Origin: a virus
Length of the DNA: 34,547 bases
Reading direction: 5' to 3' (one strand)
Virus record (IMG/VR): IMGVR_UViG_3300050011_000549
Coordinates: 1-34,547 of that record
Below the pieces are notes generated by a model. The model saw only the letters and a program-made list of their open reading frames with translations. It was not told the origin of the DNA and did not search any database. Below, piece after piece: positions 23,046 through 29,410 of the stretch. How positions within the stretch are numbered: the stretch's first letter is position 1; every line of letters starts with the position of its first letter. The translations under genes were made by a program, and so were the position numbers.

Positions 23046-23494
23046 GTGCGGTTCCTTGTCGGTTTGGTGGCCCGGCCCTCGGCCATGTGGCCCTCGACCA
23101 TGCCCATGGTCAGCCGCTCGATCGGGCGCAGGGCACTTTCCAATGCCTTGATGTCGCCGCGCAGATCGGCGATCTCGACATGCATCTCGCCCATGCTGTC
23201 CGCTGCGGCACGGGCCTCGCCAGCGGCATCTCTGGCCTGCTCGGCCGCCAGCTTGACCATCTCGATCGCGCCGGTGAGCGCGATGAACCTTTTGTCGCCA
23301 GCACTCAGCCGCCCTTCCAGCTCATGGAACTTTCGGTCGCGCTCTTTCAGGTGAGCGGCCAGATCGTCCCGTGTGACGAAGGTGCGGCGGGCCAGCAGCA
23401 CGGCGAAGCCAGCGATGGTACCCCCGAAGCCGCCCAGAATTTCCAGCGCCTGCAAGAACACATGCGCCCAGGCGGCAGCGGTTCCATCACTCAT
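23042..23494 (-). CDS. DUF2730-like membrane/coiled-coil protein (Mu gp25)
   Basis: 150 residues. An N-terminal transmembrane segment (residues 10-36, AHVFLQALEILGGFGGTIAGFAVLLA), a short basic loop, then a long coiled coil (residues 43-130) with heptads such as LAAHLKERDRKFHELEGRL and DLRGDIKALESALRPIERL. This layout and the position before the gp26-like gene match the DUF2730 family. A spanin role has been proposed for such proteins by position; that is not proven. Confidence 0.85.
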   Translation of the reverse strand: MSDGTAAAWAHVFLQALEILGGFGGTIAGFAVLLARRTFVTRDDLAAHLKERDRKFHELEGRLSAGDKRFIALTGAIEMVKLAAEQARDAAGEARAAADSMGEMHVEIADLRGDIKALESALRPIERLTMGMVEGHMAEGRATKPTRNRT

Positions 23495-23509
23495 GGGGTC
23501 GGCACTTCC

Positions 23510-23740
23510 TTATGAGGCGATGGATGAGCCGGCGTGGCCCGCAAGCTGCTCGGCCTCGGCGACATTGGCGGCAGCGGCGGCATCAAGAAACGACCAGTCT
23601 GCCGCGCTGATATCGACGCCGGCCGCCTGATCGGCTTGGATGCGCGCAGAGATTTGGCTGAGGAATGACGCGACCTCGGTGCCGGTTTCGGCCAGCGCAA
23701 GGGCGGCATTGAGGATCTGAAGCACAACGAGCGGGTTCAT
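23510..23740 (-). CDS. Small Ala-rich helical protein (76 aa), unknown
   Basis: Not recognised. 76 residues with a hydrophobic N-terminus (NPLVVLQILNAALALAETG) and helices rich in Ala and Ser. The start overlaps the stop of the lipoprotein gene (ATGA). A second gene in the lysis group would fit a spanin partner, but the N-terminus is too weakly charged to decide between membrane helix and coiled coil. Longer open frames upstream overlap the lipoprotein gene and have shadow composition. Confidence 0.65.
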   Translation of the reverse strand: MNPLVVLQILNAALALAETGTEVASFLSQISARIQADQAAGVDISAADWSFLDAAAAANVAEAEQLAGHAGSSIAS

Positions 23741-24165
23741 GCGATTGCTCCCGATGCGGCTGCGCCAGCGAGAGCCGGCGTGGTGGTAGAGGCGGCCGGC
23801 GTGGGTGGCGCATACTGAGTGACAAGTGCCTGCAGGGCCTGAATGGCCGCCTGCGCGATGGCGATCGCCGAGGTAGCCGTGCTGCCGCTCTTCACCGCCG
23901 CCTCGGCGACATTCACCGCAGAGTCGGCCGTCACGATGGCCTGATTGATCTCCGCCGCGCCAGGCGCGGTGCAGGGCCGCACCACCGGGCACGCGGTGGT
24001 CTCATAGGCCAGCGCCGCATCCTCGGCTGACACGAGGGCGCCCTTGATCTCATAGACGGACTGCGCAGTGGTCTTGGGCGCGGGCGGCAGCAGGTTCTGA
24101 ACTGCCGTGCAACCCGCCAGGAGCGCCAGTGCGGTCAAGCTCCCGAGGATCATCTGTTTCGACAT
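23737..24165 (-). CDS. Putative lipoprotein of the lysis region
   Basis: 142 residues with a clear lipoprotein signal: basic MSKQ start, hydrophobic ILGSLTALAL, lipobox L-A-G-C at residues 16-19 (C19 would be lipidated). The mature part is Ala/Thr/Ser rich and mostly helical, with two further cysteines at about residues 59 and 65. A strong SD (AGGGAG) is placed nine bases before the ATG. It may be an outer-membrane spanin component or another cell-surface protein. Ends with a Pro/Ala/Thr linker and no charge. Confidence 0.8.
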   Translation of the reverse strand: MSKQMILGSLTALALLAGCTAVQNLLPPAPKTTAQSVYEIKGALVSAEDAALAYETTACPVVRPCTAPGAAEINQAIVTADSAVNVAEAAVKSGSTATSAIAIAQAAIQALQALVTQYAPPTPAASTTTPALAGAAASGAIA

Positions 24166-24184
24166 GGTAGTCTCCCTAATCGGG

Positions 24185-24225
24185 GGCCGACGGTTCGGCC
24201 GGTACCCCGTGGCGGATCACCGGGG
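24185..24225 (-). terminator. Two adjoining inverted repeats in the gap before the lipoprotein gene
   Basis: In the 64 bases between 24166 and 24229 there are two hairpins: GGCCGA-CGGT-TCGGCC (24185-24200), and CCCCG with CGGGG (24205-24209 / 24221-24225) in which the inner TG/CA pairs are separated by a bulge. There is no T tract. It may be a leaky terminator or RNA stabiliser that separates the endolysin-holin part from the rest of the operon. Confidence 0.35.
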
Positions 24226-24229
24226 CCTG

Positions 24230-24766
24230 TCAGGCCTGGGCAGCTCCGGTGGCGGCGGGATCTGCGGGGGCTTCGGCACCCCCGGCGGCGACATCGATGG
24301 CAGCAGCAGCGTCACCCTCGGCCGGCGCGAGGGCACCGGCGCTGGCAGCTTCGGCGGCTAGGTCGCCCTCAGGCAGCGCGGCGGCGGCACCGGGGCCAGC
24401 CAGCGCCGTGGGGGCGGCGAGACCATCGTCACCAGTACCTGCACCTTCTTCGGCGCCCTGCGCGGGCAGATCGAGCGGGGCGACGGCGCCAGCGCCGGCC
24501 GGGGGCGCCAGCACCTGAATGGTGTGGCCGCTGTCGTGGCGCACCATCACAATGTCATAGGTCGCGCCCGGTTCGAGGAAATCGAACGCATCCGGGTTAG
24601 TGATGCTGAACTCGAAATCCGCCTTTGGCATGAACTTGGCGAAGCTCTTGTTCGGGTCGTTCGGGTCGTTCGAATGCACCGGCGAGAGCTTGGCGGTGCG
24701 GGCATCGACCAAAGCGAGGACCGAGATGGAGGCGAGGCGGAAACCGAGGGCGGCGATCTTGGGCAT
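24230..24766 (-). CDS. Acidic protein with Ala/Gly/Pro/Glu-rich tail (178 aa), unknown
   Basis: Not recognised. Residues 1-78 form a folded-looking domain (ISVLALVDARTAKLSPVHSND, NKSFAKFMPKADFEFSITNPDAF, YDIVMVRHDSGHTIQVLAPP). Residues 79-178 are a low-complexity tail of Ala, Gly, Pro, Glu and Asp (GGAEAPADPAATGAA type). A DNA repeat of GTTCGGGTC (2.5 copies, at about 24650-24672) codes for the NDPNDPN segment. AAAGGA lies upstream of the ATG. The gene sits in the lysis group after the holin-like gene. Confidence 0.7.
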   Translation of the reverse strand: MPKIAALGFRLASISVLALVDARTAKLSPVHSNDPNDPNKSFAKFMPKADFEFSITNPDAFDFLEPGATYDIVMVRHDSGHTIQVLAPPAGAGAVAPLDLPAQGAEEGAGTGDDGLAAPTALAGPGAAAALPEGDLAAEAASAGALAPAEGDAAAAIDVAAGGAEAPADPAATGAAQA

Positions 24767-24791
24767 GGGAAGTGGTCCTTTGCGGATGAAA

Positions 24792-25361
24792 TCAGGCGGC
24801 GGGGGTGATGGCGGCGGCAGCCAGCGCGGCAGCAATGGCCGACCCCGGCGCTGGCAGATCCTCAGCCACGGGAGCGGGGGCCGGAGCGGCGGCAGGCGCA
24901 ATGGGCTGTGCCGACACCGGCGGCGATGGCGAGAGTGCGGCGCCATCGTCGGCCGATGCCGGCACATCCACCTGCCCGGCCGGGGCCGGCTGTTCGGGCA
25001 GATCGGCAGGAAGGGCATTGGCCTGCGCGGCCGCCGTGATGGCAGAGGCCAACATGTCGATCTTGCCCGACATGTTGGCCACCAGCTGGGCCGCCTGAAG
25101 CGAGATGCCCGCATGGCCCAGCAGCGTCTGCAGATCGGTCCGCAGCCCGGCAATGTCATCGGCCGAGAGCGCGGGCGCAGATAGGGCAACCACGCCGCCA
25201 ATCGGCGTGGTGGTGATCTGGCGCAGCAGGATGGCGCCAATGCCCCAGGCGGCAACGAACATATCCGCCCACTGGTTGGCGGTCTGCGGGCTGATCTTCC
25301 AGCCCAGCATGCCCACCAGGGTCATGATCGCGCTGAAAATGATGGTACGATAACCCTTCAT
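24792..25361 (-). CDS. Holin-like membrane protein (189 aa)
   Basis: Residues 1-60 hold two hydrophobic segments (about 5-22, YRTIIFSAIMTLVGMLGW, and 34-50, FVAAWGIGAILL) separated by a short polar loop, an arrangement of small two-pass holins. The rest is a helical then Ala/Pro-rich tail (QPAPAGQVDVPASADD), unusually long for a holin. Position directly after the endolysin (13 bases) supports a role in lysis. AAAGGA precedes the ATG at 25361. The longer upstream frame to 25388 overlaps the endolysin. Confidence 0.75.
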   Translation of the reverse strand: MKGYRTIIFSAIMTLVGMLGWKISPQTANQWADMFVAAWGIGAILLRQITTTPIGGVVALSAPALSADDIAGLRTDLQTLLGHAGISLQAAQLVANMSGKIDMLASAITAAAQANALPADLPEQPAPAGQVDVPASADDGAALSPSPPVSAQPIAPAAAPAPAPVAEDLPAPGSAIAAALAAAAITPAA

Positions 25362-25374
25362 CTGGGCTGTCCTT

Positions 25375-25938
25375 TCAAGCGTTGGCACGGGCGATCCAGT
25401 CCTTCAGGAAAACTTGGCTGGCCGGGCGCGCCTCGACGATGCGCTCGTAATTCACGACCAGGGCGCGCTTCAGCCAGGTGAGGAAGCGGGCCGGGTCCTG
25501 CGCGTTGATCAGGGCAACGGCGGCAGCGGCGATCGGGCCATTGGGGACGCCGCGCGCGCCGCACGCTGTCAGCGCGTTGGAGACGATGCGGCCAATGCCG
25601 GTGGGGCCGAGGTTGATGCTCTCGTCCAGCAGCTTGGCGGCAACCTTGGGGTCGGTGGCCTTGTCCAGGCACTGCGGCACCCACACGAACTCGTGAAAGA
25701 ATGCCACGGCGACCTCGCGGGTCATGTTCCGGATATCGTTCACATCGATATGGCCATTGTGGTCGACATCGAGATCGATGCCGTCGACGATAAAACCGTG
25801 GCGACGCACGAAGTCCTGCAGCGTGGCCAGCGTGATGCCAAATCGGGTGGCACCGCCGGGGTCGCGCGGATCATCGACATAGCCGACGCCCTCATGAGAC
25901 AGGGCAAAATCGATCGCTGCTGGATAGTTGTCGCTCAA
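25375..25938 (-). CDS. Endolysin, GH108-type muramidase with an EF-hand loop
   Basis: 187 residues, the normal size of GH108 (N-acetylmuramidase) endolysins. The family motif is at residues 14-30, SHEGVGYVDDPRDPGGA, with E16 the likely catalytic acid, followed by TRFGITL. The C-terminal half is the PG_binding_3-type domain (LLDESINLGPTGIG, LTWLKRALVVNYERIV). Residues 57-68 form a perfect calcium-binding loop, D57, D59, N61, G62, I64, D65, D68 (D-x-D-x-N-G-x-I-D-x-x-D), inserted before the HEFVW region. No signal peptide, so holin-dependent. The start is a TTG at 25938: no ATG or GTG in frame upstream or just downstream gives a full motif. Its SD region (GGGGCAAGG) is part of a hairpin. Confidence 0.9.
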   Translation of the reverse strand: MSDNYPAAIDFALSHEGVGYVDDPRDPGGATRFGITLATLQDFVRRHGFIVDGIDLDVDHNGHIDVNDIRNMTREVAVAFFHEFVWVPQCLDKATDPKVAAKLLDESINLGPTGIGRIVSNALTACGARGVPNGPIAAAAVALINAQDPARFLTWLKRALVVNYERIVEARPASQVFLKDWIARANA

Positions 25939-25941
25939 TGC

Positions 25942-25971
25942 CTTGCCCCGGTCATAACTACAGGGGGCAAG
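25942..25971 (-). promoter_or_regulatory. Inverted repeat that pairs with the endolysin ribosome-binding site
   Basis: Arms CTTGCCCC and GGGGCAAG (8 bp, perfect, loop of 14 bases) on the plus strand. On the transcript, the second arm overlaps the only purine-rich stretch before the TTG of the endolysin. If it forms in mRNA it would lower endolysin translation; as DNA it could be an operator. It sits 22 bases downstream of the 25-bp element, in the direction of transcription. Confidence 0.5.
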
Positions 25972-25992
25972 CTAGAGGGTGCGATAGGCCGC

Positions 25993-26017
25993 CGTCTGGC
26001 TGAAAGACTTCAGGTCA
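25993..26017 (-). promoter_or_regulatory. Candidate late activator site upstream of the endolysin gene
   Basis: 25-bp element matching 23 of 25 bases with 16405-16429; core dyad CTGAA-AGAC-TTCAG at 26000-26013 (plus strand). It lies 55 bases upstream of the endolysin TTG, in the 107-base gap between the Mor-like activator gene and the lysis genes, the same place as Plys in Mu. A -10-like TAGTTAT is found about 30 bases further along the minus strand. Role as activator site is inferred. Confidence 0.65.
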
Positions 26018-26045
26018 GATTGGGGCGCTCAGCAGGGCGCGATGA

Positions 26046-26468
26046 TCAGAAGGGCAGCGCCAGCTGGCGCGGGTCTGGCGTGGCGCGGTCATCGGCCAGA
26101 ATGTAATAGATGTTGCGCTCGGTCATCCCGAGCACCAGCGCGATCTCGGCAATCATGGTGCCTTCCGCGCGCAGGCGCAAGACGCGCAGGTGGCGGCGCA
26201 GTTCGAGGGTGCGGCCCATCCGGGGAATATCGAGCCGCAGCAAGCCGTCACGGCGCGCGCGCTCAAAGATCAGATCCGTGGCCCGCGCCCCAACGATGCG
26301 CTCCAGCGGGCTCTTGAGGCGCGATGTCGGCCCCACCGATGTCCGCGTGCCGCCCAGCTCTGCCGCGATCTTCAGCATGGCATCCTCGCCCACCACCTCA
26401 AGCAACAGCATGAGGACGGCGGGGAGGTAGCCATATTTCTCGCGGTAGCCGGGTGCGGCTTCAGCCAT
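26046..26468 (-). CDS. Mor/C-family transcription activator
   Basis: 140 residues, close to Mu Mor (129) and C (140). N-terminal dimerisation part has YLPAVLMLLLEVVGEDAMLKIAAELGGTRTSV, the family pattern (L..(L/V)GE..A(L/M).IA..LGGTR.YVP); the C-terminal helix-turn-helix is at residues 105-125, MIAEIALVLGMTERNIYYIL. Mor/C proteins bind a dyad upstream of the -35 region and bring in RNA polymerase. In Mu, Mor turns on C and C turns on late genes. Here only one family member is visible, so it may do both. It follows GemA with the ATG four bases past the stop. Confidence 0.92.
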   Translation of the reverse strand: MAEAAPGYREKYGYLPAVLMLLLEVVGEDAMLKIAAELGGTRTSVGPTSRLKSPLERIVGARATDLIFERARRDGLLRLDIPRMGRTLELRRHLRVLRLRAEGTMIAEIALVLGMTERNIYYILADDRATPDPRQLALPF

Positions 26469-27057
26469 GCTCGCCTCGCACCATCCGGCCGAGCATTGCG
26501 ATCGTCTGATCCAGCTCGCCATCAGCCATGCCATCCATGGCGCGGCCCCAGCCGGGGAGAAATTCGCATCCCTTGGCCTGCGCCAGCTCGACCTGCCTGG
26601 CGATCACGCACCGGCGTGGATCGTTGTAGGATGCCCAGTCCACGCCCAGCCGCGTGCACCATTGCTTCAGCCCCTCGATCACGGCGAAGCTCTGCGAGGG
26701 GCGCACGAAGGCGATATCATCGACATGGTGCTGGCGCTTCACCCATGCCCGCAGCGCCTGCTCGGAAGGGTCCGAGATCGCGCCCAGCCCCTGCAGCGAG
26801 ATCCACAGCGCCCGCGCCTTCTTCGCCGTGGGGCTCGTAGTCTTGGGCGGGGCGAAACGGGTATGATGCCCGATTCGCTTCGCGCCGCCGTTCATGTGAT
26901 CGAGCACCTGCCGCAGCTCGCCATCCGACAGGTCCTTGGCCGACGACTTTCCGGTGATCCGATCGAGCATCGCCCGATAGGTGTCATCGTCCAGCTCGGC
27001 GGCCTTCTTGGCGGCATGCACCGCGCCGATCAGGCGGTTACGCTGTGGGGCGGCCAT
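26461..27057 (-). CDS. gemA: GemA / Mu gp16-like regulatory protein
   Basis: 198 residues. It matches the gp16 (GemA, DUF1018) family by RNRLIGAVHAAKKAAELDDDTYRAMLDRITGKSSAKDLSDGELRQVLDHM in the first 55 residues, then TSPTAKKARALWISLQGLGAISDPSEQALRAWVKRQ. In Mu, GemA modulates host gene expression and DNA gyrase; the phage benefit is not settled. Overlaps the previous gene by 20 bases. Confidence 0.9.
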   Translation of the reverse strand: MAAPQRNRLIGAVHAAKKAAELDDDTYRAMLDRITGKSSAKDLSDGELRQVLDHMNGGAKRIGHHTRFAPPKTTSPTAKKARALWISLQGLGAISDPSEQALRAWVKRQHHVDDIAFVRPSQSFAVIEGLKQWCTRLGVDWASYNDPRRCVIARQVELAQAKGCEFLPGWGRAMDGMADGELDQTIAMLGRMVRGEHG

Positions 27058-27289
27058 CGAACTGCCCCCTCAAGCTGTCCAAGAGGGAGCTAAGGTTATG
27101 GTGCCTGGCGGTCACCAAAGCTTTCACGCTCTTGCACACAAAGGCCATTTCGGCCGGCGACATTTGCAAATCACCGGCCTCCTCCAGAGCATCCCTGATC
27201 TGGGGCTGGGCAAGGATCACCGCAGCGCGTTCCGCTGGCGTCAGGCAGTCCATCGCCACGATATGCGCAATGCGCTCTTCAAGGGTCAT
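27038..27289 (-). CDS. Small helical early protein (83 aa), unknown
   Basis: Not recognised. 83 residues, three to four helices (TLEERIAHIVAMDCLTPAERAAVILAQ, IRDALEEAGDLQMSPAEMAFVCKSV, VTARHHNLSSLLDSL). ATGA overlap with DUF3164 and 20-base overlap with GemA show that it belongs to this operon. No catalytic motif. Confidence 0.75.
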   Translation of the reverse strand: MTLEERIAHIVAMDCLTPAERAAVILAQPQIRDALEEAGDLQMSPAEMAFVCKSVKALVTARHHNLSSLLDSLRGQFDGRPTA

Positions 27290-28125
27290 GACTGTAGCCC
27301 TTTCACAATATGAAGCGCCCCTTCGATATCGTTATTGAGCAACCGGGCATGGATCACACCGATGCCGATGGCCTTTTCAACCTCCAGCCCACTCATCTTG
27401 GCTAGCGCTTCCCGCAGCTCCTCCACCTGCCTGCGCAGGCTGCGCCGGGCAAACGCCGCCGGGCTCGGCGACACGCTGGCAAGGTCCAGCGGGATCATCT
27501 CCATCCGCCCGTCCGCGCCCTTGCGGTAGAACCGCAGGTAGCTCTTCGACCCGAACACCTTCACGCTGTCGTCGATCGCGCGGGTGATGTCGGCCCAGCG
27601 GCTGTCGTCCACCTCCAGCCGGCGCAGGGCGAGGATCGAACCGGTGTCGACCTTGCCCTCCTTGTCCGTCTTGAAGGCCTGCGTCACCAGCGCCACGAGG
27701 AACGGATCGGCCCCTTCCGCCTTCTCCATGATCAGCTCGTCCAGCAGCTTCTTGGCCGCCTGCAGCTCGGGCCCGAAGGCGATCTGATCGGCCACGCACA
27801 CCTTCACCTGCAGCGATCCGTCGAAGCTGGTGAAGCTGCGGTTGCCCTTGGTGCTGGCCTTGGCCTTCACGCCATATTCCTGATCGAGCAGCGCGTCGAA
27901 GGCGGCGATGTCGGCATAGGAATGCGACTGGAACCGGGCCAGCTCGGCCGAGAGGTCCTCGGCATAGTCGATGGCCTTGCGCACCATCTCGTCCTGCAAC
28001 AGGTCCATGGGCTTGATGTTGGCGATCGGCGTCAGATCGCCGCGGGCATTGCGCAGGTAATGCGTGCCGCTGATCTCGACGGCAGCAGGGTGGGTGGCAT
28101 GGGTTTTCGGGACGTGGCTAGACAT
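27286..28125 (-). CDS. DUF3164 protein with a C-terminal extension
   Basis: 279 residues. The DUF3164 part covers about residues 18-215: HYLRNARGDLTPIANIKPMDLLQDEMVRKAIDYAEDLSAELARFQSHSYADIAAFDALLDQEYG, KGNRSFTSFDGSLQVKVCVADQIAFGPELQAAK and ADITRAIDDSVKVFGSKSYLRFYRK. Usual DUF3164 proteins are about 200 residues; the extra 60 residues (EELREALAKMSGLEVEKAIGIGVIHARLLNNDIEGALHIVKGL) look like a separate helical module. The family occurs next to MuB in transposable phages and its function is unknown. SD GAGG with 9-base spacing to the ATG. Confidence 0.9.
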   Translation of the reverse strand: MSSHVPKTHATHPAAVEISGTHYLRNARGDLTPIANIKPMDLLQDEMVRKAIDYAEDLSAELARFQSHSYADIAAFDALLDQEYGVKAKASTKGNRSFTSFDGSLQVKVCVADQIAFGPELQAAKKLLDELIMEKAEGADPFLVALVTQAFKTDKEGKVDTGSILALRRLEVDDSRWADITRAIDDSVKVFGSKSYLRFYRKGADGRMEMIPLDLASVSPSPAAFARRSLRRQVEELREALAKMSGLEVEKAIGIGVIHARLLNNDIEGALHIVKGLQS

Positions 28126-28136
28126 CGGAATTCTCC

Positions 28137-28397
28137 TCAGATCATGATGGAAAGGTGCACGACCGCGTTGCGGCGCCAGCCATGAAGAAGGGTGCTGGTG
28201 TCATTGGTGACGCTGGAGGAAACGATGCCAGCGTATCGCAGCTGATGAATGCCGCTGGAATTTCCAATATATGCGCGGTGATTATCGATCAGGCCGGTAA
28301 TGATATCCTCGGGCTCAGCATGGCGCTCGAGCTGGTCGAGCACATAGGTGAGAGCGCGATGAGCACGGTCGGCCATGGCTAGGGTCAGCGGTTTCAT
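28137..28397 (-). CDS. Small early protein downstream of MuB (86 aa), unknown
   Basis: Not recognised. 86 residues; the first half is helical (DRAHRALTYVLDQLERHAEPEDIITGLIDNHRAY), the second half has strands with many Ser and Val. A good SD, AAGGAG, is seven bases before the ATG at 28397. In Mu the kil gene follows B; this one is not similar to kil as far as can be seen. Confidence 0.75.
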   Translation of the reverse strand: MKPLTLAMADRAHRALTYVLDQLERHAEPEDIITGLIDNHRAYIGNSSGIHQLRYAGIVSSSVTNDTSTLLHGWRRNAVVHLSIMI

Positions 28398-28410
28398 CAG
28401 CTCTCTCCTT

Positions 28411-29379
28411 TTAGGAAACGAGGGCATCGCCCAGCTGGTTGAAGGCCTTGGTGATGGCTTCCTCGCTCAGCGCGTTGCCGCCGTCGCCAGCCGCCACGAT
28501 CGAGGCGAGCTTCAGCGTCTTGGTCAGCACGCGCAGCGCGCCCGGCCGGGCGGCGATCTTCTGCACCAGCCGCATCACCTTGGGGTCCACGATGCCCCAT
28601 GCGCCGGCCAGCGCGGTCACATCCTCGGGGCGTGGGCGCGCCTGTGTCATGCGCATGCCGATCCGGCTGAATAGCTGGGCCAGATTGCCATCACGGCTCT
28701 TGCCCTCGATCTTGGTGTAGACCGACGGGGCACCGATCAGGGCAATGCCGCAATCCCACAAATCATGCAGCGAGCGCACCTCATCCAGCGCCTCGGGCGA
28801 GAGGTGCTGGGCTTCATCGACGATGATCAGGGCACGGCGCCCCTTCAGCTTCGTGCCGATCGCGCGGTTCAGGCGCGAGCCCAGCCTCTCCTCCACGCCG
28901 AGCACGATCGCGATCTCAAGCAGGATATTGTGGGCGCCCTTAAGCGATGTCCGTGCGGTCACCAGAAACACATTGGCGCCGGTGCGCTGATATTCCGTCG
29001 CTGCCGTGGTCTTGCCCACACCGGGTCCTGCCGCCACCACCACGATATCGGGCGAGCTTTGCGCGAAGGTGAACAGCGACGTGATGCGCCGGGCCGTGGG
29101 CGTATCGACATAGGGCGGCGCGGTAGGGATGGATGCCACCACCGCTGCCCGCTCGACCCGCGCGGCCAGCCACTGGCTCACCTGCCCCATGATGCGGGTT
29201 GTGTCGGCGGCATAGGTGCCAGCTATCCAGTTGGTGAAACTGCCATAGGCGATGCCGGCTTCCTTGGCCTGGGCAACAAAGGTCAGCCCCTCGTCCTGCA
29301 GCACCCGGCACGCCTTCTTCAGATCCTCCTCATTGTATTTCGGTGGCTCCGGCTCAAAATTCATCGCTGCTGCACTCAC
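28411..29379 (-). CDS. B: MuB-type ATPase, target-DNA activator
   Basis: 322 residues (Mu B is 312). N-terminal Cro-like HTH (residues 18-60, VLQDEGLTFVAQAKEAGIAYGSFTNWIAGTY), AAA+ ATPase part with Walker A GPGVGKTT at 118-125 and Walker B IIVDEAQHL at 185-193, then the sensor region LIGAPSVYTKI. The AAA+ filament binds target DNA, directs transposition and gives target immunity together with the transposase. A GTG at 29379 has a strong AGGGGGG six bases upstream and is the preferred start; an ATG five codons on is possible. Start lies 31 bases after the transposase stop. Confidence 0.93.
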   Translation of the reverse strand: MSAAAMNFEPEPPKYNEEDLKKACRVLQDEGLTFVAQAKEAGIAYGSFTNWIAGTYAADTTRIMGQVSQWLAARVERAAVVASIPTAPPYVDTPTARRITSLFTFAQSSPDIVVVAAGPGVGKTTAATEYQRTGANVFLVTARTSLKGAHNILLEIAIVLGVEERLGSRLNRAIGTKLKGRRALIIVDEAQHLSPEALDEVRSLHDLWDCGIALIGAPSVYTKIEGKSRDGNLAQLFSRIGMRMTQARPRPEDVTALAGAWGIVDPKVMRLVQKIAARPGALRVLTKTLKLASIVAAGDGGNALSEEAITKAFNQLGDALVS

Positions 29380-29410
29380 GATTGTCCCCCCTAAAAAGTG
29401 GTTGGTAGTC

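Noticed and set aside
28137-28397. Small gene after MuB as kil
   Set aside because: Position fits Mu kil, but no sequence resemblance can be claimed.
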